Shown here: positions 13,351-14,016 of the stretch, in pieces
Layout of the letters: each line of letters starts with the position of its first letter
Position numbering within the stretch: the first letter of the stretch is position 1
Assembly (NCBI GenBank): GCA_964581605.1
Contig: CAZOPF010000130.1
Location: forward strand, 1 to 14,016
DNA from: CAADGU01 sp964581605
GTDB lineage: Bacteria > Chloroflexota > Anaerolineae > Promineifilales > Promineifilaceae
Direction: 5' to 3'
DNA length: 14,016 nucleotides
The notes under the pieces: generated by a model
The model's database searches: none
What the model saw: the letters and a program-made list of their open reading frames with translations, nothing else
Told to the model about the DNA's origin: nothing
Made by a program: the position numbers and the translations under genes

Positions 13351-14016
13351 CTATGCTGCTGGCGGACGAAGCCCGTTTGCTTGCAGCAAGGTATCTACCC
13401 AGGCCGTCTCAAAGTCGCGTAGGGGTGTATCGGGCGGTTGGTTATAGTCAATCAGCAGGTCGTAACTGCCAATGTCATACGTGCGGTTGAAAACGGCCGT
13501 TAACGCCAACACCACATCCGCATCCGGCGGCCGTAAGGGGATGCGACAATTAGGTAACTTCTGGTGCAGGGGAATGGCATACAATTCTAAGGCACTGCGC
13601 CGTTCAGCGCGGCTGATATTGATCAGATACCGCCAATCAACTGGCTCGGTGATGATGGCGTTACGAGCCAGCACCGTACCTTGCCCGTAACCGAGCAGAT
13701 CAATTTCTACCAGATTGACCTCCGTAGCCAGCAGGTCAGCCTGTTTTTGGATGTATTGGGCACGGCCGTCGCCAATTTTATTTGCCGGACTGAGCAGTTC
13801 AATCAGCGTCACCACCTCACCCCTATCCCGCGCCACAATCTCGATATACGGTTCGTGATAGGCTTCATTGAGGAGGGTGAGGAGTTGTGGTTCATCGGCT
13901 AAAAGGGATTCAGTTGGCGCATAAGTAGCCGTTTGCTCATGTATGGTGCGCAGCAACATCACATCCGGCACATAACTTTGACTGATCTGAGCCAACTGCA
14001 CCCGTTCGCCAATGCG
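13351..14016 (-). CDS. DUF4058 family protein, N-terminus cut by the window edge
   Basis: Read on the minus strand, the frame is open to the right edge and ends with TAG at 13351-13353. The 222 visible codons show the hallmarks of DUF4058: YIEIVARDRGEVVTLIELLSPANK, then LLATEVNLVEIDLL, PIPLHQKLPNCRIPLRPPDADV and a late YDIGSYDLLIDYNQPP. Intact members usually begin with an MPSPFPGMDPYLE-like motif, which would lie beyond 14016. A GTG at 14001 is in frame, but the codons before it (RIGER) read as normal coding, so it is not taken as the start. The biochemical role of the family is unknown; it is common in Chloroflexota and cyanobacteria. It converges on the zinc-finger gene with a gap of 74 bases and no obvious terminator. 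Confidence 0.88.
   Translation of the reverse strand, partial: RIGERVQLAQISQSYVPDVMLLRTIHEQTATYAPTESLLADEPQLLTLLNEAYHEPYIEIVARDRGEVVTLIELLSPANKIGDGRAQYIQKQADLLATEVNLVEIDLLGYGQGTVLARNAIITEPVDWRYLINISRAERRSALELYAIPLHQKLPNCRIPLRPPDADVVLALTAVFNRTYDIGSYDLLIDYNQPPDTPLRDFETAWVDTLLQANGLRPPAA

Larger units (their letters stand above)
48..13769. repeat. Dispersed palindromic octamer ACGGCCGT, about 30 copies
   Basis: Exact copies were counted by eye, with first bases at 48, 517, 568, 770, 1864, 2159, 2377, 2783, 3061, 3417, 3553, 3865, 3964, 4036, 5117, 5341, 5823, 6116, 6693, 8703, 9181, 9775, 9859, 10144, 10192, 10774, 12446, 13084, 13493 and 13762. Fewer than one is expected in 14 kb at this base composition. 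All but one lie in genes: about 18 are read Thr-Ala-Val, 7 Gly-Arg and 4 Arg-Pro. The dsbA/dsbB genes and the ABC ATPase gene have none. Near-copies such as ACGGCCGC, ACGGCCGA and ACGGCCGG also occur. Confidence 0.9.

Overview
The window looks like chromosomal DNA of an uncultured, fairly GC-rich Chloroflexota bacterium, probably of the Anaerolineae/Caldilineae type. That placement is an inference from protein style: a DUF11/PKD surface protein with an FLPIIMNN-type motif, short secreted proteins with TP-rich linkers, a DUF4058 protein, and BdbC/BdbD-like thiol oxidoreductases. No rRNA, tRNA, insertion sequence or prophage gene was seen.

Layout, left to right. (1) The C-terminal end of a type III restriction endonuclease R subunit (+) converges on an AT-rich NYN-domain nuclease gene (-) whose leader carries an intrinsic terminator. 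(2) A membrane-anchored substrate-binding-like protein and a sortase (+) form an envelope pair. (3) plsX and fabF (+) are a lipid-synthesis pair; the fabH, fabD, fabG and acpP genes often found with them are absent. (4) A dsbA/bdbD-like and dsbB/bdbC-like operon (-) is a complete extracytoplasmic disulfide-forming couple. (5) A decayed adhesin-type gene (+) has lost its 5' end, carries two frameshifts, and keeps a partial DUF11 domain, four PKD-like repeats and a CARDB-like tail. (6) A short secreted protein contains a 29-bp direct repeat, and a very strong terminator follows it. (7) An ABC-2 exporter operon (ATPase and permease, translationally coupled) is followed by a small B-box-like zinc-finger protein. 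(8) A DUF4058 gene (-) runs off the right edge.

Two genome-scale patterns stand out. First, the palindromic octamer ACGGCCGT occurs about 30 times in 14 kb, where fewer than one copy is expected by chance. Most copies lie inside genes and are read mainly as Thr-Ala-Val, or as Gly-Arg or Arg-Pro. This resembles the HIP1 octamer of cyanobacteria. Second, several gaps, and one in-frame site within a gene, hold hairpins built from short degenerate repeated words facing their own reverse complement. Their sequences differ but their architecture is shared. A third, local oddity is a 29-bp repeat, 32-bp spacer, 29-bp repeat unit inside a coding region. It has the dimensions of a type I-E CRISPR unit, but no cas gene is nearby and a small duplication explains it better.
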